Assembly (NCBI GenBank): GCA_018884035.1
Contig: JAHLFE010000044.1
Coordinates: 1-64,000, forward strand
Direction of reading: 5' to 3'
Origin: Candidatus Anaerobiospirillum pullicola
GTDB lineage: Bacteria > Pseudomonadota > Gammaproteobacteria > Enterobacterales > Succinivibrionaceae
Length of the DNA: 64,000 nt
Positions 29,680 to 39,686 of this stretch are shown here, in pieces. The notes under the pieces were generated by a model. The model did no database searches. It had not been told where the DNA came from and saw nothing but the letters and a program-made list of their open reading frames with translations. Made by a program: the position numbers and the translations under genes. The stretch's first letter is position 1, and each line of letters begins with the position of its first letter.

Positions 29680-32600
29680 CTACGACACCAAGATGTAAGG
29701 TGGCGTCAAGAGCTCGGTGATAAGGCGCGATAACACCTCTGGCAGTTGCTGTGGGTGCTCTAGCTCCTCGAAGTAACTAAACAGCTGCCTGTTATCAGGG
29801 CAGTTAATGCCGAGGGTATAGACCTCAACCTGCTGTTGCTGGCAAGCCTCTAAAGCTTTACGTGTTTGCTTGATGTCATCAGGGGCACCGTCGGTGATCA
29901 GCAAGATGATGTTGCGCGCGCAGTTAAGAGTGAGCGCACAGTGCAGGGCAAACCACAACGCCTGCGCTGTTGGGGTTTCACCATGAGGTGGGTAGTAGAA
30001 GCGTGAAGCCACTTGTGACGCCCGCTCGGTAGGGTTGAGCACGTTTAAGCAGGACAGGTTGTCGTTACCTGGAAAAAAAGTCGCCATGGTCTGTACCTGT
30101 GGTAGGCCCTCAAGAGCCATAGCCATGGCTAAGGCCGCTTGGCTGGCTTGATAGGCCCGCGAGTGCGCAGGCAGAGGCTCAAAGCTGTTAAGCGGGATAA
30201 CGTCCGCGGCAAGTAGGGCGGCGCGCTCTTGTTGCGACATGAGCACCGTGCCTTGGGAGTACGGCTTGCGACTAGGGGTAGAGTGTTGGTGTTGATATTG
30301 GTGGCGGTAGTCATCAAGGCTTTGTACGACCTCGGCGCTGTTTAAGAGCTGAGGCTTATTGCCCCACGAGACGGGGCGATAGCCGTGTGGGCCCTTGATG
30401 TAGTTCTTTTGCACCATCTCATTGAGCTCATAGAGCTCCTTTTGCCAAGACACTTGGTTGAGGGAGCTCATATAGAGCGGGTGGTCAGTAAACTCAGATT
30501 CGCTGTGGGGCTCATTGGCGACGTTGCTGCCATTGAATCTGCTGCCATTAAGGCTGTTGCGTGCAAGGCTGCTGCGTCCCACACTCCCAGTGCCAGTGCC
30601 AGTGCCAGTGCCAGTGCTGGCGGCAGAGCCGACGGTGGCTAAGGGGTTAAAGATGCCTGCCCCCATTCCCTTGTGATTGACGTCAGTGCGCATCGAAGCG
30701 GACATATCAAGCAGCAGGTGTAAGGAGGTGCTGTCGCTACTTTGCATCACCACTGGGGCCATGACATGGCGCTCACCTAAAGGCGAGAGTACCACGCGCG
30801 CGGGAATCACATGCTTGCTCTGTGGAGTGCTATCTTGCTCTAAGCGCTGGCGTAAGCTCTGACGCACAGCCGTAGTCTGCTGCTCTACTGCAAAGACAAA
30901 GGCGTCATGGGGCTCGTCATAAATGTCCCCACTCTCACGCGGGGAGATCAGCATGGGCTTGCTGCAATCCTCAGCATGGTGGAGCGCCATCTTCGTCACG
31001 ACGTCAGCAATGGTTGGCAGCGCAAAGCGTGGCTGCGGGCGCTCTGACAGTGAGTTGTAGCTGCTGCTGGCAGTTCCACCTAAGATGGGCAAGCCCCTAC
31101 CGTCAACATCCAGCAGGTTGACGGGAGTCGACTGATCGAGAGCACGTGTGGCGGCGGAGAAGGATGGCAGTGGCTTTTGGTTGTGCCAGAAGGCCTGTAA
31201 GGCATCACTGAAGGTACACTCAAGGCGTGGGTCACGAGTGTTGGTTTCAAGCAGCGCGTACTGTCTGCGCTTGATGTGGTACTCGTTTAAGATGTCCGTA
31301 AAGCGTGGCTGCTCACGCACGGTTTCATCCTCCGCCTCCGTGCTCTCCCAAGCTGGTTTGTGCGCTTGCAGCTTGAGCATGCGCTCACGCTCCTGAGCCA
31401 ACTTGCCTAAGACCTCTTGCAAGGCGTGTAGTTGCGCAGGGGTAAAGTCCAGCGTGGTGGCAATGGCGCCTACCATTTGGCTCATGCGCGCATAGTCCAC
31501 GTCCCATGGCTTGTAAGTGGGCTCTGGTGGCTCTGCGGGCACGCTAGGCGTAAACAGGAGGTTAGAGTCCGCAGCGTCAGAGTCAGCCGCAGTGCGGCAC
31601 TGCGACGGTGGCAGCGTTAGTCCCTGCTCTTGCTCTAAGGTCAGCAGCTTGGCGCACAGCGACATGACAAAGTAGTCTTTGGCGAAGACTTCGCCTTGCG
31701 CACTACGGCAGTAGAAGTGTGGGTCTAACAGCGGCAGAGCGCTGATAAAGAAGCGTGGCAGCAGCCCTTGCTCTTGCAAGATGCTCTCAGTGCGGACAAA
31801 GGATAGGCGCTGGCGCCACATCTCACGTATGCGACGCTGCTCGCGGAGAATGCTAGTAGTAGGTGGCAGCGGCGCGGTGACGAGGTCGCGATCTAAATGG
31901 AGGATGGTCAGCTCCTCAGGCTCATGCGCTAGCTGGTAGATGGGGAAGTACAAGCCGTTGTCCAGCTCTTTTTTGCTGTAGCGCAGCTGCGCAATATCAA
32001 TGCGCAAAATGAAGCGGGCCAGCTCAGGGGTAAAGTCCTGACCGAGGCGGCGCTTGATGTAGTCCTTGATGTTGGCAAGGTGCGCCTGCTCGTCTGGGCT
32101 GAAAAAGGCAGCACCGTTCTGCGCTCTGACATGGCAGTAGAGGACAAAGCGGGCATACTGTTGGATTTGGCTTAAGCCATCGATGTGGGAGAGGAGCTCC
32201 ATGAGCAGCTGTTGCAGGCTGTGCTGCGTAAGATTGGCCGACAGCTCAAGGGATGTAGGCAGACGCAGTGGTGGCAGGCAGCGGTATTCGTTAAGGGTCG
32301 CAATTTGCGCTTGTTGCGACATCTGGTCTTTGCGGGCGGCCATTTGCAGTGGTGCAGGCAGCTTGTCAACTTCCAGTTGCTGCAGTTGTGGCTGCAGATG
32401 GATAGGGTTGATGAGACGCTCACGGCGGATACGGGTGACCAGCTCCGCAGGGCTGGAGGTGCTCACCAATAACGGCTTGGTGCTTGGCCCTAGGTCAAAG
32501 GCGTGTAGGGCGTGGCCAGTGGCGGCAGCCGTATGCGGCAGGGAGAACTCTGAGGACAGGGGCGCCATGCTTCCCTTGCTGACAGTTACCCCAGAGGTAG

Positions 32601-33741
32601 CGGTTCTTGGTGCCACAGAGCTGGTAATACCGTTAACATTGCTGGAAGCGCTATCAACACTGCTGGCGGCAGCGTCACCACTACTGGTAGCAGAAATTGG
32701 CGTGACCACTGGCGCCGCGTCTGTTGCTGCCTCAGCAGCAGCAGTAGTAGTAGTAGTATTAGTAGTAGTAGTAGTAGTAGTAGTTGGAGGGGAGGCCATA
32801 GCCTTGACGCTAAGCTTGGTGGGCATGCCTTGCGTGGAGCTTAAGGACAGAGCTGGGCACAATGCTGGGCTGGCGGCTGGTGGCACGTGCACCTGTGGGG
32901 TGAGCGTGTAGTAGTCATGCTGCAATTGCGGCAGGGAGAAGGGGCTGTGCAGGGCAGTGACGATGTCCTCGGCGGCCACGACTGGCACGGAAGCCTGAGG
33001 CTGTGGCGGCTCTAAGCTAAAGTCCTGCTTGTAGATAGCCGCCAGTTGCTTGCAGTGCTCGTAGTCGAAGCGGCTTTGGGTGTTGTGGTGCTTTGCAAAG
33101 GCGGTAAAGTTAGGCACAAAGAAGTCTGCCCCCATTAAGGAGCGGATCTCATGCGCTAAGTCCACGGTGTCTTGCGTGTTCTGGCACTTGCTGATCTGAC
33201 CCAGCTTATCTTGCAGCTTAGGCAGCGCCATAGGGTTGATTAAAGCTGCGACCTCATAGCCAAAGATGGTGGCCATATGGGCGCTTAATGGGTACTCGAG
33301 GAGCTGTTGCTGCGTGCAAAAGAGCATGTAGCTTAAGATGATTTGCAGCTTGCTGAAGCGGTAGCAGGTGTCAGCCTCGCCTAAGTGATCCTCGTAGAGG
33401 TACTGGTTTAAGGCGCTGAGGTTATCGTAGGCGCCAGGGTAGTTGTCTACGATTTTGCGCTCGACGCGGCTGTCCTCGAGGGCGTTGACGAGGAAGCGGT
33501 CGAACTCGCTTGGGAGTTTGTTTAAGAGGTCGAAGTCGCTGTAGTGGATGTGACCGGCCTCATGAGCGATGTAACCGGAGATAACGCGGGCCTTTTGGGG
33601 CGTGGTGAGCGCCACCTCAGGGATGACGATGGTGTCGCGGGTTGAGTAGGCTTGTTGGCCGTGGATTTCAATGTCCACCTTAAAGCGGTGGGCGTAGTTA
33701 CGGGCGACGAGTGGCAGGTATTGTTGCCATGAAGCAGGCAT
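29680..33741 (-). CDS. Giant CobT-like protein with N-terminal HExxH and C-terminal VWA domain
   Basis: N-terminus SGYIAHEAGHIHYSDFDLLNKLPSEFDRFLVNALEDSRVERKI; C-terminus LHLLLDMSASMRTD..NIILLITDGAPDDI (MIDAS-like); low-complexity linkers. Confidence 0.75.
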   Translation of the reverse strand: MPASWQQYLPLVARNYAHRFKVDIEIHGQQAYSTRDTIVIPEVALTTPQKARVISGYIAHEAGHIHYSDFDLLNKLPSEFDRFLVNALEDSRVERKIVDNYPGAYDNLSALNQYLYEDHLGEADTCYRFSKLQIILSYMLFCTQQQLLEYPLSAHMATIFGYEVAALINPMALPKLQDKLGQISKCQNTQDTVDLAHEIRSLMGADFFVPNFTAFAKHHNTQSRFDYEHCKQLAAIYKQDFSLEPPQPQASVPVVAAEDIVTALHSPFSLPQLQHDYYTLTPQVHVPPAASPALCPALSLSSTQGMPTKLSVKAMASPPTTTTTTTTNTTTTTAAAEAATDAAPVVTPISATSSGDAAASSVDSASSNVNGITSSVAPRTATSGVTVSKGSMAPLSSEFSLPHTAAATGHALHAFDLGPSTKPLLVSTSSPAELVTRIRRERLINPIHLQPQLQQLEVDKLPAPLQMAARKDQMSQQAQIATLNEYRCLPPLRLPTSLELSANLTQHSLQQLLMELLSHIDGLSQIQQYARFVLYCHVRAQNGAAFFSPDEQAHLANIKDYIKRRLGQDFTPELARFILRIDIAQLRYSKKELDNGLYFPIYQLAHEPEELTILHLDRDLVTAPLPPTTSILREQRRIREMWRQRLSFVRTESILQEQGLLPRFFISALPLLDPHFYCRSAQGEVFAKDYFVMSLCAKLLTLEQEQGLTLPPSQCRTAADSDAADSNLLFTPSVPAEPPEPTYKPWDVDYARMSQMVGAIATTLDFTPAQLHALQEVLGKLAQERERMLKLQAHKPAWESTEAEDETVREQPRFTDILNEYHIKRRQYALLETNTRDPRLECTFSDALQAFWHNQKPLPSFSAATRALDQSTPVNLLDVDGRGLPILGGTASSSYNSLSERPQPRFALPTIADVVTKMALHHAEDCSKPMLISPRESGDIYDEPHDAFVFAVEQQTTAVRQSLRQRLEQDSTPQSKHVIPARVVLSPLGERHVMAPVVMQSSDSTSLHLLLDMSASMRTDVNHKGMGAGIFNPLATVGSAASTGTGTGTGTGSVGRSSLARNSLNGSRFNGSNVANEPHSESEFTDHPLYMSSLNQVSWQKELYELNEMVQKNYIKGPHGYRPVSWGNKPQLLNSAEVVQSLDDYRHQYQHQHSTPSRKPYSQGTVLMSQQERAALLAADVIPLNSFEPLPAHSRAYQASQAALAMAMALEGLPQVQTMATFFPGNDNLSCLNVLNPTERASQVASRFYYPPHGETPTAQALWFALHCALTLNCARNIILLITDGAPDDIKQTRKALEACQQQQVEVYTLGINCPDNRQLFSYFEELEHPQQLPEVLSRLITELLTPPYILVS
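30589..30618 (-). repeat. (AGTGCC)n hexamer repeat in the VWA protein gene
   Basis: agtgccagtgccagtgccagtgccagtgct, encoding (TG)n. Confidence 0.9.
32733..32784 (-). repeat. (CAG)/(TAG) triplet microsatellite in the VWA protein gene
   Basis: cagcagcagcagtagtagtagtagtattagtagtagtagtagtagtagtag, encoding TTTTTTNTTTTTAAAEAA. Confidence 0.95.
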
Positions 33742-33886
33742 AGGTGACTCCTATGATTGTGCAGTTGCGCTTGCGGCACGGGAGGCGGTGCGAGGCCGCG
33801 TAGTGGCCTCTAGGGAGGCGAGCGCCAACACGAGGCGACGCACTGCCTGTTGTCTTGGGGAGCGAGTGTGTGTGTGTGCAAGGAGG

Positions 33887-34168
33887 TTAGTAAGTAAAGT
33901 TGCGGCGTGCTTGCAGCTCGTTCTTTACTGAGGACTGGATCAGACGGTGCGAGCCAGAGCGCTGTAAGTCGCCGTAAGCAGGGCTTAAGCGGCTGGTCGC
34001 AGAGCGTGATGAGTGGTGGTTGCTCGCTTGGGCGGGATTGGCCTGCGTTAAAGACATGAGCGTAAGCGTCAGCAGGAGCAGTAGCAGCGGTGTGCGGGCA
34101 AGGTCGCATGCTGTGGTGGTAGCCACGCTGCTGAGTGCAGCTTGGCGCTGGTTGTTGTTAGTGGTCAT
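33887..34168 (-). CDS. Small putative secreted protein
   Basis: ATG 34168 with upstream AAGGAG; N-terminus ends LLLLLLTLTLMSLTQANPAQA|S, signal-peptide-like. Confidence 0.5.
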   Translation of the reverse strand: MTTNNNQRQAALSSVATTTACDLARTPLLLLLLTLTLMSLTQANPAQASNHHSSRSATSRLSPAYGDLQRSGSHRLIQSSVKNELQARRNFTY

Positions 34169-34200
34169 TGGTGTGATCTCCTTTTGATGGATGGGGCGTT

Positions 34201-34570
34201 GTTTGGGCACGGCCTCTTGTCATGTAGGGGGCTTAGGGAGCGTTGCGGGGGTGAAAGTCGTAAATGAGAGGTACTACCCGCAGCTAGTGCGTATGCGCCC
34301 GCATTTACTGTTTTTGAGTTTCTCACCTCGTCAATGGCGAAAAGGGCCTCAGGAGTGACGTAGCGTTTTTTGTAATGTTGCTAAGCTGAAATTTCCCTTA
34401 TTTATCAGCTTTAATAAGGTAGCTGGCAAAAATATTCGTATCTTTGTTTATAAGACATAAACGATGATGTGCACTACATAGGGGCGCTTGATTTGGCGGC
34501 GTGGTGGTGATTAATGGCTTATTTATCGCGTTTATCATGCTTTTTAGCTCTCATAGACGGTTGATAAATG
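34201..34570. repeat. Duplicated non-coding module, copy A
   Basis: Shares gtttgggcac, cagctagtgcgtatg, tgtttttgagtttctcacc, aagctgaaatttcccttatttatcagcttta, aaaatattcgtat and aatggcttatttatcgcgttt with copy B in the same order. Confidence 0.85.
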
Positions 34571-34932
34571 GCATGTATATTGCTAAACAGGCCGACTTTT
34601 TTTCATGTACGGAGGTGGCTTAGTTCCTGAGAAAGGGCGTATTTACGGTGTTTCTTTGGGGGAGTGATCTCTCCTATATGTAGGTAGTGGTATGCCCTAT
34701 GGTTAGGGCTGGTCAGAGGTGCAGTGGCTTACTGGTGGCTGTAGTGGTCGTTGAATCTGTAGTCGTTGCTCTCCTTTATGAGATGGCGGTATGCCCTGCG
34801 GTTAGGGCTGGTCAGAGGCGCTACCTCGAGGTCATGACTTTGGTCATGGCTAAGCAGCCTCACTCTTGGTGCAGGCCAAAGCCTCACTAGAGGTAGCAGC
34901 GGCGCAATGTTGAAAGCTGCGTTTTGGGCGCA

Positions 34933-35413
34933 GTTTGGGCACTGCATCTTGTCAAGTCAGGGCTAAAGGTGCTTTTGGGGGCTAAAAGTAGTAAATGAGC
35001 GGCACCACCCACAGCTAGTGCGTATGTGCTCTCGCGTCCTGTTTTTGAGTTTCTCACCCTGTCAACGGCAAAAAGGCCTGCTGGAGTGACGTAGCTGTTT
35101 TTGCAGTTGTGGTAATGCGCCCTAAAAAGCTGAAAATTTCCCTTATTTATCAGCTTTATTGAGCACTTGTAAGACAAGTAGTAAAAATATTCGTATATTG
35201 TTGTAAATAAGAATAAAGACGTCAAAAACGAAAATTTGCACTGTTTTGGTAAGAAAATGCTTTAAATTGGTGCAAAAATCCCAGCGGGAATGGGAAAAGA
35301 GGCATGAGGAGTTTTCACCGCCGAGGTGAGCACAGTTGAGCTCTGTTGTGGTCAGTAATGGCTTATTTATCGCGTTTTATAGGGGGTTTAGCTCTAATAG
35401 ATGGTTAGTGCTT
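34933..35413. repeat. Duplicated non-coding module, copy B
   Basis: Collinear with 34201-34570, with about 100 bp of extra sequence around 35215-35330. Confidence 0.85.
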
Positions 35414-36217
35414 GGTACAATTCTTGGCAAAGCTGTCAGATGGCCAGCGTCGAGCGGGTGTTGTGGGCTGCGGAAAAGGGCTCTCCTTGTGGTGCAGACA
35501 GCGGAAATGACTGCCGGAATAGCGTGCTATTATCTGTAGCACGTGAAACATAGAATGCTCACAAAGGGCTGAGATAAGAGCTTTTGTGAGGGAGGAGTGC
35601 AGTAATAGAGGTGCGCCTCTCCTTTTCCTGCACTGTTAGCTGCACGTGGCTGCTTGCCCTGTGGTGTGGTCTAAGCCAATTGCAGCTGTGCGTTGAGGCT
35701 TAGGGATAGGGACAAGCGAGGTGAGCACAAAGAGGAGCGCGGCAGGCACTGGAGCTGGCGTAAGGTAGTGGCTATCCCGCCTCGGGTTGTGGTTGCCATA
35801 AGTAGGCTTAGAGCTGTAAGTAAGAACGGCTACTGGCACTTACAGCGCAGCGCCTCTGACCATCTGGGAACAAAGAGGGTGTCAGACCGGTCTTACCCAT
35901 GTCGTCAGGCAGTAGCGGCACGCTGCCTCCAAGGGGGCTCTGAGACATCTGTGATAAAATTTCTGGCACAATTGCGCAGATGCAGCTTGTATGCGGCCTC
36001 TTTGCAGCCACAGCTCTGCTCTGCAACGCCACCTGTTATCGCTCCTTAAGAGCCGGTAGTGACAGCAAGCTTGTGTACAAGCACCAGTGCTCTGCCTGTC
36101 GCTAATTTGCAGCACTTAGGCGGGCGGATAAGGTAGTGTTCTAACCCCTAGCGACGTGCAGATCCTTTTCTTTGGTCGTCACCTTTCCTTGGCGGAAGGC
36201 TTGTGAGGCAGGCTCCC

Positions 36218-38452
36218 ATGAGCGAGAACTTCAATCCCCTGAAGCGTTTCTCTTACAAAGAGCAAGTGTCGCGTGCCATCACTTGGGGCCACTACTTTAT
36301 CTTTATCAATATCCTGCTCGCCTGCTTGCTCGGCTTTAGCTACGTCTACGCCGCCCCTCCTACCACCAGTTTCTTAAGCTTCTTTTACCTCATCGTCTCG
36401 TGGCTCGGCCATATGAGCTTTTTGACGGTGGTGGTCTACCTCGTTATCTTCTTCCCGCTCGCCTTTATCGGTAACTTTAGGTATTACCGCGTCCTGTGCG
36501 TGTGCATAGCCGTTATCATGCACACCATCTTGCTCTTTGACATCAAAATCTACCTCCTCGTCAAAGTGCACCTCAGTATGACCGCCATCAACCTCATTGT
36601 GCGGGAACTGGACTTCGATACCGGCCTTAATTACAACTTCCTTTTTATTGCCGTCCCGATCTTAATCGCCCTTGAATGCGTCTTTGCCAAAATCACCACG
36701 CACTCGCTTTATCGGGCCCACCATCCTTACTTTGTGCGCACGGTGCTGATCATTGTCTGCTCCTGCTTTGTGACCTCCCATGTGCTGCACATTTGGGCTG
36801 ATGCCACTAAGTACGAGCGTATCACCCTCTTACGCTCGACCTTTCCTGCGCACTATCCAATGACGGCGCGCTCGTTTTTAAGTAGTCATGGTTGGCTTAA
36901 CGAAAAGCAGCTCATGGCTAGCGATGGCTTGGGTGCGGAGTACATCAATTACCCTCTTACCAACTTAGAGATCGACCCGCATTTTGTAAATGAGCGTCCG
37001 GCCAATGTGCTCCTTATTACGCTCAATGGCCTCTCCTATAGCAACTTAAGCAAGGAGACCACGCCGCAGCTTTTAGCGTTTAAGGAGCAGGTGCAGAGCT
37101 TTGATTCGCACTACCTCTTATATAAGGAGGAGCTCAATAACGTCTTTGCTATGACGTATGGCCTGCCACTGCAGTATCGTCAGGGCTTATTTGCAGGGCA
37201 AATGGTGCCAGTGACGCTGGAGGAGATGTTTAAGCAGGACTATGTCAGCCGCGTCATTGTCAGTGCTTTAAAGCGCACGCCGCAATCGGTGCAGCCATCG
37301 CTGCAGGGCATGAGCGTCAGTGATGTGGCTATGCAGGCAGCGGCCTATCAGACGGATACAGCGGTAGCGTCAGCTGTAGACGATGCTAAGGATACTAAGA
37401 CGGATACTAATACGGCCAATGGTACAGCGCCAGAGGCCGTAACGACCTCGACTAATGAGAGCAGCGCAGATGCTGCGGATGCTGCCTTTGCAAGTGAGAG
37501 CAGCTCTCCAGCCTTAGGAGCAAAGGATACTACTGCTACTGTTACTGCTACCATGACCACGGCCTCTACGCCTAAGGAGCAGGCGGTGGTTAATGCCGCC
37601 TGGCTGGAAGCGCAAACGCAGTTTGATCACGCCGATCAGGAAACACTGCGCCGCTACTTTAGCCTGCTGGTGCAAAACTCCGGTCTGCGCAGCATGCAAT
37701 TTGGCCATGTGCACAATGTCCATGAGGTTTTTGCTCAAGCGCTACAACAAATCCGCGAGTACCGCTTACGGGAGCAACGTCCTTACGCCCTCTCGCTGGT
37801 GATTAATGATTTGCGCGACTTTGATAGCAGTGTGCAAGCTCTGCTGCAATCGCCACAGGGACAAAAGCTGCAAGCGGCTATGGATGAGGATTTAACCAGT
37901 ACGGTTAACCCTCTGATGCAGTCACTGCTCTACTATGAGCTCTCTTTAGAGGATGTTGATCAGGCCTTTGGTAAGTTCATGACGCAGTTACGCTCCCAAG
38001 GCTTGTTAGACCATACGCTGGTTATCGTCACCGCCGCCGAGGGCAATAAGCTCTTAGCCCGTGAGCCCCAGATCTTTGATCGTGAGGTGCAGCATGTGCC
38101 TTTAATGGTGCTCTGGCCACAGGAGGTGCACCAAAAGCCAATGGTGGGCTCAGAAGTGCACAACTTAAGCTCACCACAGGATTTGAGCGCCACGATTGCG
38201 CGTGAGATCCTGCACGTCACAACCAGTGTGGGCAACTTTAGTTTAGGCGCCTCCTTAAAGGAGTTACCAGACCGTCCTTATGTGGCTGTAGATGGCGTCG
38301 ATGAGCTGATTCTGGTAGGCACAGAGAACAACATTATCTACTCTATGGATGGCTCGTCCTACATTGAGAATAATGGGGAGCGCTTACCGGTGCGACCTAA
38401 TCTCGAGAACCTCATTGAGGCCACGCGCGACTTAAACCGCTTCCTGCGCTAA
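36218..38452 (+). CDS. lapC: YejM/LapC-like (DUF3413 + sulfatase-like) inner-membrane protein
   Basis: RFSYKEQVSRAITWGHYFIFINILLA; SHVLHIWADATKYERITLLRSTFPAHYPMTARSFL matches the E. coli YejM pattern. Start set at ATG 36218. Confidence 0.85.
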   Translation: MSENFNPLKRFSYKEQVSRAITWGHYFIFINILLACLLGFSYVYAAPPTTSFLSFFYLIVSWLGHMSFLTVVVYLVIFFPLAFIGNFRYYRVLCVCIAVIMHTILLFDIKIYLLVKVHLSMTAINLIVRELDFDTGLNYNFLFIAVPILIALECVFAKITTHSLYRAHHPYFVRTVLIIVCSCFVTSHVLHIWADATKYERITLLRSTFPAHYPMTARSFLSSHGWLNEKQLMASDGLGAEYINYPLTNLEIDPHFVNERPANVLLITLNGLSYSNLSKETTPQLLAFKEQVQSFDSHYLLYKEELNNVFAMTYGLPLQYRQGLFAGQMVPVTLEEMFKQDYVSRVIVSALKRTPQSVQPSLQGMSVSDVAMQAAAYQTDTAVASAVDDAKDTKTDTNTANGTAPEAVTTSTNESSADAADAAFASESSSPALGAKDTTATVTATMTTASTPKEQAVVNAAWLEAQTQFDHADQETLRRYFSLLVQNSGLRSMQFGHVHNVHEVFAQALQQIREYRLREQRPYALSLVINDLRDFDSSVQALLQSPQGQKLQAAMDEDLTSTVNPLMQSLLYYELSLEDVDQAFGKFMTQLRSQGLLDHTLVIVTAAEGNKLLAREPQIFDREVQHVPLMVLWPQEVHQKPMVGSEVHNLSSPQDLSATIAREILHVTTSVGNFSLGASLKELPDRPYVAVDGVDELILVGTENNIIYSMDGSSYIENNGERLPVRPNLENLIEATRDLNRFLR

Positions 38453-38572
38453 GAAAGACTAAGACTTTCACCCAGCCACATGGTTGCACTCTGAGGCGCA
38501 GCCTATCCCTGATTTCATTTGCTTTTGACTTTGCAAGTGGGGTAAGCCCCACGTATTGCTTTTGAGAACAAG

Positions 38573-39403
38573 ATGATCGTTACGCAAGAAAATATCGAGC
38601 AGGTGTTTGCCACCTCGATGAGCAAGCCGCTGTTTTGCCTGTTTTACACTGATGACCCAACTTGCGACACGGCCAAGAACGCTCTGACCACAGCTATCAG
38701 TGACACCAATGAGTATGTGACCTTGGGCCTCTTTAACCTCAAAGAGGAAATTTGCCAAGGCGTGGCCTTGCAGCTTGGCCTCATGAACGCGCCTTCTTTA
38801 GTGGTGGTGGATAAGGGCCAGCCAGTGGCGATTGCTGAGGGCAACGACATCGTGGCCCACCTGCCAGAGCTGCTCAAGCAGTATCTGCCCTCTGAGGCGG
38901 AGACGCTGATGCGTGCTGCGCTGCAAGCTGAGGCGGCAGGTGACCTCAACACCGCTTGCTCTAAGGCAGCCGAGGCTTATGCGCAGGATGACAAAAACTT
39001 ACAGTTTAAGTTCATCTACGCTCGCATGCTCATTGCGCAGAAGAACACGGCTAAGGCGCATGAGCTCTTAGACAATCCTGGCCGCGAAGAGCAATCCATG
39101 CCTGAGTACCAGCAGCTGCTCTCAGCTCTGACCTTAGCTGAGCAGGCGCAGAACAGCCCAGAACTGTTAGAGCTGGCTCAGAAGTATGAGCAGGATCCAT
39201 CCGACGAGAATGCCGTGGCTTATGCGGTGGCGTTAGCGGATGCGGGCAAGAAGGAAGATGCCTTAGTGCTGCTGTTTGCTAAGCTCAAGGCCGACCTCAA
39301 TAAGGAAGAGGTGAAGAAGACATTCCTCGATATTCTGAGCACCATGGATGGTGACAAGTTGCAGAGTACTTATCGGCGCAAGCTTTATACGTTGCTGCAC
39401 TAA
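38573..39403 (+). CDS. cnoX: Thioredoxin-fold + TPR co-chaperone (CnoX/YbbN-like)
   Basis: Trx-like N-terminus LFCLFYTDDPTCDTAKN without CxxC; MNAPSLVVVDKGQPV; TPR-like C-terminus. Confidence 0.75.
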   Translation: MIVTQENIEQVFATSMSKPLFCLFYTDDPTCDTAKNALTTAISDTNEYVTLGLFNLKEEICQGVALQLGLMNAPSLVVVDKGQPVAIAEGNDIVAHLPELLKQYLPSEAETLMRAALQAEAAGDLNTACSKAAEAYAQDDKNLQFKFIYARMLIAQKNTAKAHELLDNPGREEQSMPEYQQLLSALTLAEQAQNSPELLELAQKYEQDPSDENAVAYAVALADAGKKEDALVLLFAKLKADLNKEEVKKTFLDILSTMDGDKLQSTYRRKLYTLLH

Positions 39404-39686
39404 GAGTGTCTGTAGGAGCGGCCTCGAGAGAGCGTATTAAAAGGATAGGCCCCTGCCGCTGCTAATAAGACGTGGCGGCTGGGGGTTGCTGTTACCTGAG
39501 TGGTGCGGTCTTGTGCGCTGCATTGTTAACAGCGCGGCAGCCATTTCCTTGCAAGTACAATGGACGCTGCAGCTCGTGCTCCCTTATTGATAAGGTCACG
39601 AGTAAGGGCACGAGTAAGAGAAAGAGCAAGCGTAAGGGCAAGGGCGGCGCCCCATAAGCCCAAGTTGGGCTTTGCTCTGGTGACTC

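Noticed and set aside
31432-32911. ORF 32183..32911 + and other ORFs antisense to the VWA protein
   Set aside because: Antisense of a clearly coding frame; composition reflects complementary low-complexity codons.
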